Position numbers and translations under genes: made by a program. Below are positions 43,903-53,350 of a stretch of DNA of 64,000 nt, one piece after another; within the stretch, counting starts at the first letter, position 1; every line of letters begins with the position of its first letter. Origin of the DNA: Rhodobacterales bacterium LSUCC0387. GTDB lineage: Bacteria > Pseudomonadota > Alphaproteobacteria > Rhodobacterales > Rhodobacteraceae. Below the pieces are notes generated by a model that saw nothing but the letters and a program-made list of their open reading frames with translations, was not told the DNA's origin and did not search any database. Location of the stretch: the NCBI GenBank assembly GCA_015689775.1, contig WVSR01000001.1:1055501-1119500 (forward strand). Reading direction: 5' to 3'.

Positions 43903-44295
43903 GTGCATAGCCCCAGTTTTCAAATTAAAATGTTTGCCGTTGTGGGTGTTGTGAATACCTGTTTTGGATACCTACTAGGCGTAACACTTTTTATGGCTTT
44001 CCGAAAATATATAGATGCTTTTTTTATTTCGTTTACGGCAAGCTTCTTAAGTATTGGTTTTTCAACCCTTATGCATCGCCGATATGTTTTTAAATCTAAT
44101 AATTCAATTATTTCGGATTTGAGGCGTGGATATTTAGTCTATACTTCTATCATTTGCATTACCGCAGCGCTTTTTAAGGCAATTATTGATTATCTTAATG
44201 TAAGCGTTTTTTTTGCTCAGATGGTTGTACTTGTGCTATCCTGGGGATTGTCGTTTTATTTTCTAAAAAATTATGCATTCAGAGTGGAGGAATAG
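43903..44295 (+). CDS. GtrA-like membrane protein
   Basis: 130 residues, GTG start. Four membrane helices, with FAVVGVVNTCFGYLLGV at the N terminus and FLSIGFSTLMHRRYVFKS, which fits the GtrA family. Probably flips the undecaprenyl-phosphate-sugar made by the adjacent GT2. Only 3 nt separate it from the next gene. Confidence 0.9.
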   Translation: MHSPSFQIKMFAVVGVVNTCFGYLLGVTLFMAFRKYIDAFFISFTASFLSIGFSTLMHRRYVFKSNNSIISDLRRGYLVYTSIICITAALFKAIIDYLNVSVFFAQMVVLVLSWGLSFYFLKNYAFRVEE

Positions 44296-44298
44296 GCT

Positions 44299-45726
44299 AT
44301 GCCTGTTAAATATAACCTTGATCAGATTGAAGAACTATCAATTGACAAAATTCACGAAATGTATCGAAATTATGTTAATTATGGACAAGTGAACCTTTTG
44401 TCCAGCTTTTCACCTGCTAGGCTGTTGGTGGAAAAAGCTGAAGGTCAATACATATATTTGAAAAATGGCACTAAAGTAAGCGACTTTACCGCCGGTATTG
44501 GTGTTCTTAACCACGGACACAATCACCCAAGAATATTAAAAGCAAGAGTGGAATTCCAAAAACATCAAAAAATGGAAGTTCATAAAAATTTTCTGAGCCC
44601 TTATTTGGCGGCGCTGGCGCATTCGATATCCACAATATTGCCGGAAAGCTTGTGTATGTCCTACTTTTGCAATTCAGGCGCTGAAGCCGTCGAAGGTGCT
44701 GTGAAACTTGCTTATAAGTCATTTAATGGTTCTCGGAGCCGAATAGCCGCCGCAGACATCGCGTTTCATGGTAAGCTTTTGGGGTCTGCAGGTTTGACTG
44801 GATCACCTGAAATTAAGTTTAATTTTCCAACTATCCCAAACATTGACCGATTTAAATACAATGATATTGAAAGCGTTAGATCAGTCGTAGAGGGCAATCT
44901 CGTTAGTGGTCAATCATCGCATTACGCAATTATTATTGAGCCATTTAACGCAAGCAATGTGCAAGAGTGCGGCGGTGAGTTTTTAGAGCAACTTCGGAAC
45001 CTATGCAGTCATTATCAAATTCCTCTAATATTTGATGAAGTTTATACTGGTTGGGCAAAGACAGGTGATTGGTTTTATTTTTTAAAACATGGTGTGACAC
45101 CAGATCTTCTATCAATGTCAAAATCTTTTGGCGGTGGAAAATCATCAATTTCAGGTTTCGTTGCCACTCGGGATATTTTTGATGCTGCTTATGGCCGCGA
45201 TATCGATGCAACATTGCATTCCACAACCTACAACGGGTTTGGTGAGGAGTGTATCACTGCCTTAGAAGCGATCAGCATAATTGATGAAGAGAACTTGAAT
45301 TTAGCAGCCCAAAATGTTGGTGAATATATTCTTCCGAAGCTCACAGATTTAGCGCTAGAATACCCTGAGTGGCTCGTGGAGGCCAGAGGAACAGGCGCCC
45401 TAATGGGCTTAGTGTTGAACAGTGATATAAGTCCTATTTTTGACCGCCTTTTAGATTATATTCCTTTTGGTGTACTTAACGATACAAATTTTCGTAAGAA
45501 ACTCGTCGTGAGCAGCGTGATACACGAACTGTTTGAACAGCATCAAATATTGACTTACTTTGGCAGCAACGTTGATGTTCCATTGATCATCGCTCCAACA
45601 CTGATGTCGACCGAAGAAGACTGGGCGCACCTAATTTATGCGCTACGGAGTGTATTCAAAAAGAAAAAATACGAGCTAATTTTGAAATTTGCAGCATTTA
45701 AGTATGGTAAAAAGTATTTAAAATGA
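44299..45726 (+). CDS. Class III PLP-dependent aminotransferase (diaminobutyrate/acetylornithine-like)
   Basis: 475 residues, with GGAGG upstream. VSDFTAGIGVLNHGHNHPRI, CNSGAEAVEGAVKLAYK, AFHGKLLGSAGLTGS, LIFDEVYTGWAKTGDW and the PLP lysine in SMSKSFGGGKSSISG. Similar to diaminobutyrate-2-oxoglutarate transaminases, but the substrate is not clear. It is the second class III transaminase in the locus and is distinct in sequence from the one at 36250. ATGA overlap with the next small gene. Confidence 0.88.
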   Translation: MPVKYNLDQIEELSIDKIHEMYRNYVNYGQVNLLSSFSPARLLVEKAEGQYIYLKNGTKVSDFTAGIGVLNHGHNHPRILKARVEFQKHQKMEVHKNFLSPYLAALAHSISTILPESLCMSYFCNSGAEAVEGAVKLAYKSFNGSRSRIAAADIAFHGKLLGSAGLTGSPEIKFNFPTIPNIDRFKYNDIESVRSVVEGNLVSGQSSHYAIIIEPFNASNVQECGGEFLEQLRNLCSHYQIPLIFDEVYTGWAKTGDWFYFLKHGVTPDLLSMSKSFGGGKSSISGFVATRDIFDAAYGRDIDATLHSTTYNGFGEECITALEAISIIDEENLNLAAQNVGEYILPKLTDLALEYPEWLVEARGTGALMGLVLNSDISPIFDRLLDYIPFGVLNDTNFRKKLVVSSVIHELFEQHQILTYFGSNVDVPLIIAPTLMSTEEDWAHLIYALRSVFKKKKYELILKFAAFKYGKKYLK

Positions 45727-45992
45727 GTTCAGCATATATCAGAGTAATTTTAAAAAATTTCGCTTTGGCTGACGCTGAGAGCGAGAAGGTCCTGTCCACT
45801 TTGGATCTTTTTATCGCACAAAACTCAATAATTTTTGCATTTTTTCTTAGAATTTTTTTAGTACTGGCAACTACTGTGATACTTTTATTTGGAGATAAGA
45901 TTTCACTAAAAATTATATCTAATATACCATTTATTAATTCTATTCATGAGGTAATGTTAACGGTAGTTTTAATGGCGTATTTTGATGCATAA
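45723..45992 (+). CDS. Small membrane protein of unknown function
   Basis: 89 residues with one to two hydrophobic helices (IIFAFFLRIFLVLATTVILL and a weaker one near the C terminus). The N terminus looks soluble and charged (FALADAESEKVLSTLDLF). It sits between the aminotransferase and the GMC oxidoreductase with overlaps on both sides, so it may be a membrane or electron-transfer partner of the oxidoreductase. That idea is inference from position only. Confidence 0.6.
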   Translation: MSSAYIRVILKNFALADAESEKVLSTLDLFIAQNSIIFAFFLRIFLVLATTVILLFGDKISLKIISNIPFINSIHEVMLTVVLMAYFDA

Positions 45993-47418
45993 CCATTTAG
46001 TGGCTGAATGTGTTGTCATAGGTTCTGGTCCAGGTGGGTCACTGATTGCTAATAGATTTGCTAAAGCCGGTCACGAAGTCATAGTGCTGGAAGCTGGTCC
46101 CGAAATTGACCGGAACGTTGGGGTGGCCGAGGGTGTGTTCAAGTATTACTGGAATGCAGGAATCGTCCCAATGCTCGGGCCCTTTGCATTGCCGTTTGGC
46201 CAGGCAAAGGTAGTCGGTGGTGGGACCCAAATTAACGGTGCATTGTTCTGGCCCACTCCCCAAAAAGCTCTCAATAAATGGACGGAAGAATTGCCGAATT
46301 CAGTTTATGCGTCCAGCACCTGGGAGGCTTCTGAATTAGCGCTTGCAAACGAATTTAAAGTTAGCTCAAGTCACAAATCCTACGACAAGGGAAACGTTAC
46401 CTCAAAACTTTTGCGAGGTGCTGCTCGAGCGAAATCGTGGCGGGTAGTTCCTGTGCCGAGAGCCGTCGAGCGTTGCCAGAACCGAAATAGATGCGCCTCT
46501 GCTTGCCCATTGGATGCAAAGTTGACGGCAAACAAGGTTTTGCTTGCCGCGCACCCTGAGATAGACGTCAGAAGCTCGTGTCAAGTGCACAAAATTGAAA
46601 AATTGAAGGGTGGAAAATGGAGGGTGAAATACCGCCACAAAAATAAATATGAAGAGCTTACTGCGAGCAGAGTGGTACTCTGCGCTGGAGCAACCGAATC
46701 TGCTAATTTATTAAAAAATTCTGGTTTATCAAAAAGGGCGGGCCAATATTTTGAATTTCATATTAACTTCAAAATTATTGCCAAGTTTAACGATAATGTC
46801 GACCCAAATTTAGCAACCATCCTAACAGAGCAAGTCCAAGAATTCATGGCAGACGACATGATATTTATGTCTTCGAATTTCACGGCTGTTTACGCCGCTT
46901 CTTCGTTGACCCACGTCCATCCCGAACAATTTAAGGCATATATGTCTGACAGGCAAAACCTTGGCATCTATACAGTAATGATAAGGCCTGAGGTGAATGC
47001 GACTGTGCGGTCCTTTCTGGGACAAAGTTTCATTTCTTGGGGCTGGAAACCACGGTCTTTTATGCTTGCAAAACGAGGGCTGGAGATTTTGTCCGAACTG
47101 TTGTTTGCAGCGGGTGCAACGGAAATCGTTCTTCCGATAAAATCAAGGCAATCTAAAGCGCGAAGTTTACGCGAAGCCATCAGCCTCGTAGAGCTGGCAC
47201 GCCCCAGTCAATTGTTGGGAGTGAGTGTGCATGGAATGAGTGCTTGTAAAATGGGATTATCAAAGGACAATAGCGTGGTTGATTTGGACGCTGAGGTGTG
47301 GGGGCATAAAAATCTATTCGTCGTAGACAGCTCAATATTGCCGTCTAACACAGGTGAATCGCCTCAAGGCACAATCTTGGCAACTGCCGAGGAGATCGTG
47401 CGAAGATGGAATATTTGA
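45985..47418 (+). CDS. GMC family FAD-dependent oxidoreductase
   Basis: 477 residues from the ATG at 45985 (TTG 45982 also in frame). FAD-binding VIGSGPGGSLIANRFAKAGH, VVGGGTQINGALFWP, the VLCAGATESANLL motif and the C-terminal FVVDSSILPSNTGESPQGT block of glucose-methanol-choline oxidoreductases. A central cysteine cluster (RCQNRNRCASACPLDAK) resembles a C-x6-C-x3-C iron-sulfur-like motif found in some GMC alcohol dehydrogenases. It probably oxidises an alcohol on a sugar or aglycone. Overlaps the small membrane protein and the GNAT gene. Confidence 0.88.
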   Translation: MHNHLVAECVVIGSGPGGSLIANRFAKAGHEVIVLEAGPEIDRNVGVAEGVFKYYWNAGIVPMLGPFALPFGQAKVVGGGTQINGALFWPTPQKALNKWTEELPNSVYASSTWEASELALANEFKVSSSHKSYDKGNVTSKLLRGAARAKSWRVVPVPRAVERCQNRNRCASACPLDAKLTANKVLLAAHPEIDVRSSCQVHKIEKLKGGKWRVKYRHKNKYEELTASRVVLCAGATESANLLKNSGLSKRAGQYFEFHINFKIIAKFNDNVDPNLATILTEQVQEFMADDMIFMSSNFTAVYAASSLTHVHPEQFKAYMSDRQNLGIYTVMIRPEVNATVRSFLGQSFISWGWKPRSFMLAKRGLEILSELLFAAGATEIVLPIKSRQSKARSLREAISLVELARPSQLLGVSVHGMSACKMGLSKDNSVVDLDAEVWGHKNLFVVDSSILPSNTGESPQGTILATAEEIVRRWNI

Positions 47419-48047
47419 TAAGAGAGTTTAACCATATTGACGATGTTGCTGCGTTAACCCAAGTTTGGCTCGTTTCTCTTCCTGATGATTTCCTTAGTTG
47501 TTTAGGGGCGAATTTCATTGGTGAAGCATATATCCCTGAACTGCTTTCATCGCACCCTAGCTTCTGCTATGTCGCAACAAAAGATGATAGCTTGATAGGG
47601 TTTGTTCTTGCCGCTAACTCAGAAGGTTTGTTGCGCCGGGTAGTAACCCGAAACCTCTATAAGTTTCTAAAAGCATGGCTGAGTGCGTTTACAGACGCTC
47701 CATTTAGTATGTTGTTTCGAACAATTTCAGTAGCCATCTATTTGATGCGTTCGTTAAAACTATCGCATTCTACCGAGGAAATAATTGAACTTTGCTACAT
47801 AGCTACGCACCAACATTGCAGGGGGCAGGGTGTTGGTAAGGCGTTGGTTAGGCGTTTATACTCTGAGGTCTCTGTCGCGGCCAATGTCAAGGCGTTGTCT
47901 GTAAAAACTTTGCATGGCACGGGCAATGGCCGCGCGGGTCGTTTTTATCAAGAAAATGGGTTTGAATTTTATCAGAGGGTCGGTGATCGGGCCGTTTACC
48001 TCAAGGCGGTTGAACCGCAAAGGGTTAATAATGAGATTTTTCAATGA
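47406..48047 (+). CDS. GNAT family N-acetyltransferase
   Basis: 213 residues. Acetyl-CoA site CRGQGVGKALVRRLYSEVSV and the FYQENGFEFYQRVGD C-terminal motif fit the GNAT fold. In this context it may N-acetylate an amino sugar made through the aminotransferases. Overlaps the GMC gene by 13 nt and the next gene by ATGA (48044-48047). Confidence 0.87.
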   Translation: MEYLIREFNHIDDVAALTQVWLVSLPDDFLSCLGANFIGEAYIPELLSSHPSFCYVATKDDSLIGFVLAANSEGLLRRVVTRNLYKFLKAWLSAFTDAPFSMLFRTISVAIYLMRSLKLSHSTEEIIELCYIATHQHCRGQGVGKALVRRLYSEVSVAANVKALSVKTLHGTGNGRAGRFYQENGFEFYQRVGDRAVYLKAVEPQRVNNEIFQ

Positions 48048-49384
48048 CAGTTGAACGTATGACAAACGACGCCTTAATTCACGCCTCTTCGGTAGTTGTC
48101 ATAGGGGCTGGATTTACGGGGCTTAGTCTTGCTTATGAACTAGCTAAGAAGGGCATTGAGGTCACAGTTCTAGAAAGCCAGGATCAACTAGGTGGCTTAG
48201 CAGGCAGCTTTGAAATTAATGGTGCGAACATAGAAAAATTTTACCACCACTGGTTCACTAACGATCTGGCGGCAATGAGACTGATCGAGGATCTTGGGCT
48301 CCAAAGCAACCTAATTATCAAGCCGTCGCGTACGGGCATCTACGTTGGTAATAACTTTTTCAAGCTGTCAAATCCCGTAGACCTTCTTCGGTTTAAACCA
48401 TTGTCAATGATTGGCCGCATTCGGCTCGGCTTGTTAACCCTAATGGTGAGACGCGTTAGTGATTGGAGAGCTCTTGAAAGTAAAACTGCAGCAGAATGGC
48501 TTCGTAAAATGTGTGGAGATGAAGTCTATAAAGTCGTTTGGGAGCCCTTGCTCCGTGGTAAATTTGGAAACGCAGCTGAGGATGTTTCGGCAGTGTGGAT
48601 ATGGAATAAGCTCAAATTACGAGGGAGCAGCCGCGGCAAGGGAGGCAAGGAACAGCTAGCCTATTACCAGGGCGGTTTTTCTTCATTTATCGAAAACATT
48701 GCAGATGAAATAAGAAAACTTGGTGGGGTGATCTTGACGCAAAGCGCTGTTACCGAGCTCGTTGTCAGTGAGGGGCGTGTAACTGGGGTTGTCTCCAATA
48801 ATACATCCTTCATTGCGGACGCAGTCGTAGCAACGCCCTCACTGCCAGTTATTGCTGAATTATTAGAGAAACATGGCAGTCAGGATTACTTGGAAAAACT
48901 TAGAAGTGTCAAATATCTAGCCAATATATGTATTGTCCTAGAACTCAAACGCAGCCTCTCCTCTACCTATTGGCTGAATGTAAATGATCCCGGGTTTCCA
49001 TTTGTGGCAGTGATTGAGCACACTAACTTTGCCTCACCGGATAATTATGGTGGTAGTCACATCGTCTACTTATCTAAATATCTCCCTGAGCAGAATGAGC
49101 TCTTTACAATGGGAGACGATGAGGTTGTGGACTACACGCTTTCGCACCTCAAACGGATGTTTCCGGAGTTTGGTCGGGAGTGGATTGTAAGTGCGACTGT
49201 TTGGAGAGCTAAGTGCTCACAGCCTATTGTTTCCAAGTGGTATAGCTCAGTTGTTCCTGAAGCGGACACAGAACTTGCCGGATTTTATATAAATACCATG
49301 GCACAAATCTATCCGGAAGATAGAGGCACTAATTACGCTATTAGGCAGGGCCGGAGAATGGCCAGTAGGTTTGTCAAAAGCTAA
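48044..49384 (+). CDS. FAD/NAD(P)-dependent oxidoreductase (protoporphyrinogen oxidase/amine oxidase-like)
   Basis: 446 residues. N-terminal dinucleotide site VVVIGAGFTGLSLAYELAKK, LESQDQLGGLAGSFE and EKFYHHWFTND match the amine-oxidase-like proteins often found in polysaccharide loci, with a Lys-rich middle loop (SSRGKGGKEQLAYYQGG) and a C-terminal GFYINTMAQIYPEDRG motif. Related to UDP-galactopyranose mutase and desaturase-type enzymes in fold. The reaction is not known; it presumably modifies a nucleotide or lipid-linked sugar. Confidence 0.87.
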   Translation: MTVERMTNDALIHASSVVVIGAGFTGLSLAYELAKKGIEVTVLESQDQLGGLAGSFEINGANIEKFYHHWFTNDLAAMRLIEDLGLQSNLIIKPSRTGIYVGNNFFKLSNPVDLLRFKPLSMIGRIRLGLLTLMVRRVSDWRALESKTAAEWLRKMCGDEVYKVVWEPLLRGKFGNAAEDVSAVWIWNKLKLRGSSRGKGGKEQLAYYQGGFSSFIENIADEIRKLGGVILTQSAVTELVVSEGRVTGVVSNNTSFIADAVVATPSLPVIAELLEKHGSQDYLEKLRSVKYLANICIVLELKRSLSSTYWLNVNDPGFPFVAVIEHTNFASPDNYGGSHIVYLSKYLPEQNELFTMGDDEVVDYTLSHLKRMFPEFGREWIVSATVWRAKCSQPIVSKWYSSVVPEADTELAGFYINTMAQIYPEDRGTNYAIRQGRRMASRFVKS

Positions 49385-49435
49385 TGTCTTTAGTCTTAAA
49401 AAATTTATTTTTGTATTTTGGGATCGGCATTTAAA

Positions 49436-50965
49436 ATGAGGTCTACGTCTGCGATCTGGTACATTAAGCTTCCCATGAATAATTTTTGGGCAACACTAGC
49501 GCTTTACCTAGCGGCTAGCTTGTTAGTTTCAGTTGCCTGGGCATTCCAGTTACCGTTTGAGTGGGGGAGCGACTTTGGGGCATACTACTCGGGTGCAATG
49601 TACTTGGACGCTGACTACCGGCTATATGCAGATTTTTTTGATCACAAAGGCCCGATGTATTATGCATTCCTTAAGGTCATAGGGTTGATCATTGGATTTG
49701 GCGCGCCTCAGGCTGTATTTAGCCTCGCGCTTACGGCTTTTATTTTCTTTTGCTCGCTGATTGCGCTTGTCTCGAGAAAACCCAAAGCTCTAGCGGTGAC
49801 AGTGCTTGTGATTGCTGCACTGGCTTTGGCACATCAACCGACCAATGCATCTATTGCACTTTTCTTGGCATCCCAACTTCTTTTGGGATACTATTTTTCT
49901 AGAAAATATTTAGCGGCGGGTCGTTTGGTGGATGCGATCTTGGCTGGTGTTTTCTTCACATCGGCTGCTTTAACTCGTGTAGATGCGGTCGCATACTTGC
50001 CCTGGCTGTTGGCAATCTTTCTGATTAATAAATATAGTTCAGTGGGAGGCGGCGGTTCAGTATATGCTGTGCTCAGGGCGGGTGTTGTCTCGACTTTTTT
50101 TGGAGGCATTCTCCTTGCTGTAGTTGTATCAACTATGCATCTTACGCCCAATGAAATCTTTGTTTCAAACGTATCATTCAACACATACTACCGCGGTGTC
50201 ATTGGAGGCTGCTATTATTGTCGGGACAACCACTTTGAGATACTTGTCAGAAGTGGTGCACTGTTTGCGGTTTTTTATATTTTTATTGATGCTTTAAAGC
50301 CTTTTCCGTCGATGGTTTGTTTCAAGGGTGTGTATCCAAAATTTTGCGCTGGGTCATTTACAAGACACACGGACAGTATAGCCAGTTGGGCTTTCGCTCT
50401 TATCGGCGTTGTCGTGTGGGTTTATTCGGGTTCAGACAAAGACTATCACGTTTACTTGGTACTCTTGCCCATACTCGTTTTGGTAATTGAGCATGGGGCT
50501 GGATCTATCAATGGCCGGTTTGTGCTCGCAGTGTGCGCACTGTTCTTGCCTTTCAGTTTAGATTTTTTGAGAGCGGGAAAAAGAATGGTTCTCAACCCAG
50601 AATGTCTGGTCACACCACTATGTCAAATGAGCCCAGCGGCCTCTTATCGAGACGCTATTAATGTAATTATCGATAGAAATATCCAGATCATTGTTGGTGG
50701 ACGGGGTTGGCCATATGTTTTTGCACAACAATCGCCAACGATTTCTGTGAATGACTGGTGGCTTTATTCGAATAATGCACCCTTTGTGACGCCCCATTTA
50801 CAAGCGCAGTTTGAGCACATACTAGCCATGGGCAAGGGTTCTGAAATACTTATCGATTCAAGCTTGTACTATAGTGACACTGGCTCACCATATTTAGATG
50901 ATATTCGGGCAAATTTTGAAGTCACCAGTGACCTAGACTATTACCTGCTTTTGAGTAAGCGATAA
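49436..50965 (+). CDS. Polytopic membrane protein, GT-C glycosyltransferase-like (GT39/ArnT type)
   Basis: About 509 residues from the ATG at 49436 (TTG 49418 also in frame). Some ten membrane helices. After helix 1, an acidic periplasmic loop WGSDFGAYYSGAMYL with DHKGPMYYAFLKVIG has the Asp and K-G-P pattern of PMT/ArnT-like transferases that use polyprenyl-phosphate sugars. A soluble C-terminal domain follows (SNNAPFVTPHLQAQFEHI). It may transfer the lipid-linked sugar from the GT2/GtrA pair to the glycan on the periplasmic side. Confidence 0.72.
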   Translation: MRSTSAIWYIKLPMNNFWATLALYLAASLLVSVAWAFQLPFEWGSDFGAYYSGAMYLDADYRLYADFFDHKGPMYYAFLKVIGLIIGFGAPQAVFSLALTAFIFFCSLIALVSRKPKALAVTVLVIAALALAHQPTNASIALFLASQLLLGYYFSRKYLAAGRLVDAILAGVFFTSAALTRVDAVAYLPWLLAIFLINKYSSVGGGGSVYAVLRAGVVSTFFGGILLAVVVSTMHLTPNEIFVSNVSFNTYYRGVIGGCYYCRDNHFEILVRSGALFAVFYIFIDALKPFPSMVCFKGVYPKFCAGSFTRHTDSIASWAFALIGVVVWVYSGSDKDYHVYLVLLPILVLVIEHGAGSINGRFVLAVCALFLPFSLDFLRAGKRMVLNPECLVTPLCQMSPAASYRDAINVIIDRNIQIIVGGRGWPYVFAQQSPTISVNDWWLYSNNAPFVTPHLQAQFEHILAMGKGSEILIDSSLYYSDTGSPYLDDIRANFEVTSDLDYYLLLSKR

Positions 50966-51009
50966 GGTGTCAACTACATATTTTATGAATTTATTGAATT
51001 AGATAATTA

Positions 51010-51993
51010 TTGGATTTCCGCTTGAATTTTAGTGACTTCATATCGAGCCAGATCTTTGGTGTTGGGACGATATTAATGCTCCATCGTGTTCTCCCTGAGC
51101 GTGAAGGGAGCTTCCAACCAAACAAAGACATGGCAATCTCGCCCGAGTTCCTTGAAGATTTCATCCTAAATGCCAAAGGACTAGGCTACACCTTTGTAAG
51201 CATGGACCGGTTTGTGAAGCATCTCGTTTCTGGCTCTGGCCAAAATCTGCTAACGCTGACGTTTGACGATGGATATAAGGACAATGCGATCGTTGCTTAC
51301 CCACTTCTCAGCCGATTAGGCATTCCCTTCACCCTCTATGTGACCACATCTTTTCTGGACGGTAATGCGATACTCTGGTGGTATGCACTAGAGAGGCTTA
51401 TTCAAGACGCGAACCGGATATCTCTTGCTAATGGTCAAATAATTTTTTGTCGTTCAAGTCGTGAGAAGCTGGATGCCTTTGTAATGTTAAGAGATTTGGT
51501 CATGGCGATGCCGCAAGACGTGGTCGTTGATAGGATAAATTCCATGTTTCCGCAGCTGAAGCTTGACTGGCAGCGGTTGTGTTCAGCGGAGGCGATGAAT
51601 TGGAATGATCTCCAGGAGTTGGCACGTGATCCTCTTGTGACAGTTGGAGCTCACACGGTACACCACCCCGTTATGTCGCAATTGTCGGCAGAACAGGCCA
51701 GTGCTGAAATGCGCGATAGTCGTGCGCGGCTTGAGAACTTTACTGATGCTTCGGTCACGCATTTTTGTTATCCATTTGGCAGCAGGAATGAGGTTGGTGC
51801 GAGGGACTTTGCACTGGCGCATGAATCAGGATTTATTACTGCTACAACAACGCGCTGGGGAAATATTTTTCCGTCGCACAAAACGCGTTTGCATAGTCTG
51901 CCACGGGTGCCATTGACCAATTCGTTTAGTTGGGCCGCATTTCGGAAGCAGTCCATTCGGCGGTTCATGCGCGGGCGCTTGGTCACCGAATGA
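51010..51993 (+). CDS. Polysaccharide deacetylase family protein (NodB domain)
   Basis: 327 residues, TTG start at 51010 (first ATG is at 51079). NodB motifs: LTLTFDDGYKDNAIVAYPLL (catalytic Asp pair), TVGAHTVHHPVMSQL (His-x3-His metal site) and FCYPFGSRNEV. Probably N-deacetylates GlcNAc-type sugars. No clear signal peptide, so the site of action (cytoplasmic or membrane-associated) is unsure. ATGA overlap with the GT4 gene. Confidence 0.9.
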   Translation: MDFRLNFSDFISSQIFGVGTILMLHRVLPEREGSFQPNKDMAISPEFLEDFILNAKGLGYTFVSMDRFVKHLVSGSGQNLLTLTFDDGYKDNAIVAYPLLSRLGIPFTLYVTTSFLDGNAILWWYALERLIQDANRISLANGQIIFCRSSREKLDAFVMLRDLVMAMPQDVVVDRINSMFPQLKLDWQRLCSAEAMNWNDLQELARDPLVTVGAHTVHHPVMSQLSAEQASAEMRDSRARLENFTDASVTHFCYPFGSRNEVGARDFALAHESGFITATTTRWGNIFPSHKTRLHSLPRVPLTNSFSWAAFRKQSIRRFMRGRLVTE

Positions 51994-53234
51994 AGGTTGC
52001 AATGCTAAACACTTTTGATAGCGGCGGTGGAGCGGCTCGCTCTGCATACCGCCTACATCAGGGCCTTCTACGTAAAGGCGTGGTCTCGCACTTCGTGTCA
52101 CAATACAATAAAAGCACTGATCCCGAAATTATTTGTGGCACTGGTCGCATTGACAAGCTGATCGCATTGCTGCGCCCGATTGCGGATGCTATACCGGTCA
52201 ATTTGCACCCACAGAGAGACAAAAGAAAGCCATTTTCTACGGCTTACGTGCCTGTTGCGCAGCGAGTGCGAAAAGCTGCAGTTGAGGCGGATATTATTCA
52301 TTTACATTGGGTCACGCATGGCTTCGTCAATATACCATTTCTGACCAAGGCACGTCGCCCTGTCGTATGGACCCTCCACGATTCATGGCCGTTCACAGGC
52401 GGCTGTCACTTGCCGGGTGAGTGTCATCGTTATCGCGATGCATGTGGCTTTTGCCCTCAGTTAGGCTCTAGTCGAGAGTGGGATCTGACGCGACTTAACT
52501 GGCAGCGAAAAATGCGAGCATGGAAAGACTCTAATATGGTTGTCGTTGCTCCAAGCAACTGGCTCGCAGAATGTGCCCGAAGCAGTAGTTTATTTTTAGG
52601 CCACCGGGTAGAAGTCATACCGAACGGGATCGACATAGAGGTTTTCAAGCCGCTTGATCGATCACAATGTCGCAATATTCTGAACCTGCCACAAAACAAA
52701 AATTTGATTTTATTTGGGGCAATGGGCGCTTTGAGTGACGAGAATAAGGGTTTTGAACTTCTGCGCCAGGCGGTTGCGACTTTGCCGAAGCAGGTAGCAG
52801 GAAAAGAAAACATGTTGGTGGTATTTGGTGCGCGTCCCACCCAACTTCCTGATCTAAATGTCGAGGTGCATTTTATGGGAACTATGACTGACGACATAGC
52901 GTTGTCGGTTCTTTACGCTTCAGCGGATGTAATGGTGGTTCCCTCCAAGCAAGAAAATTTACCGAACACAATCATGGAAGCAATGGCATGTGGTACCCCT
53001 GTTGTTGCTTTTCATACAGGCGGTATACCTGATTTAATCGAGCACCAGCACTCTGGTTATCTCGCTTCTGCTTTCGATATCGAAGATTTGGCTCGTGGGA
53101 TAACTTGTTTAATTAAAGAAAACGACCACGCTAACACTTTTCGAATGCGCTGTCGTCAAAAGGTCGAAAGGGAGTTCGCTCTTGACCTTGTGAGCTCGCG
53201 CTACATCGAACTTTATTCGGAATTAGTGGGTTAG
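51990..53234 (+). CDS. Glycosyltransferase family 4 (WcaC-like)
   Basis: 414 residues from the ATG at 51990, chosen for the ATGA overlap with the deacetylase and the MLNTFDSGGGAARSAYRLHQ N terminus typical of this family. GT-B motifs: HLHWVTHGFVN, WTLHDSWPFTGGCHLPGECH (a zinc-like Cys/His loop common in WcaC-like enzymes), VIPNGIDIEVF, and E-x7-E as KQENLPNTIMEAMACGTPVV. Transfers a hexose to the growing repeat unit. Confidence 0.92.
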   Translation: MKVAMLNTFDSGGGAARSAYRLHQGLLRKGVVSHFVSQYNKSTDPEIICGTGRIDKLIALLRPIADAIPVNLHPQRDKRKPFSTAYVPVAQRVRKAAVEADIIHLHWVTHGFVNIPFLTKARRPVVWTLHDSWPFTGGCHLPGECHRYRDACGFCPQLGSSREWDLTRLNWQRKMRAWKDSNMVVVAPSNWLAECARSSSLFLGHRVEVIPNGIDIEVFKPLDRSQCRNILNLPQNKNLILFGAMGALSDENKGFELLRQAVATLPKQVAGKENMLVVFGARPTQLPDLNVEVHFMGTMTDDIALSVLYASADVMVVPSKQENLPNTIMEAMACGTPVVAFHTGGIPDLIEHQHSGYLASAFDIEDLARGITCLIKENDHANTFRMRCRQKVEREFALDLVSSRYIELYSELVG

Positions 53235-53350
53235 CCAGATTTTTATAGATAATTTCACGCATCTATTTGTACAGCCATTACAGGCAATAACTTGTAGGTA
53301 AAGCGCAAGAGTATCTATTTCAGGATCAAAGGCAAGAAAGGCTGAAAGCC

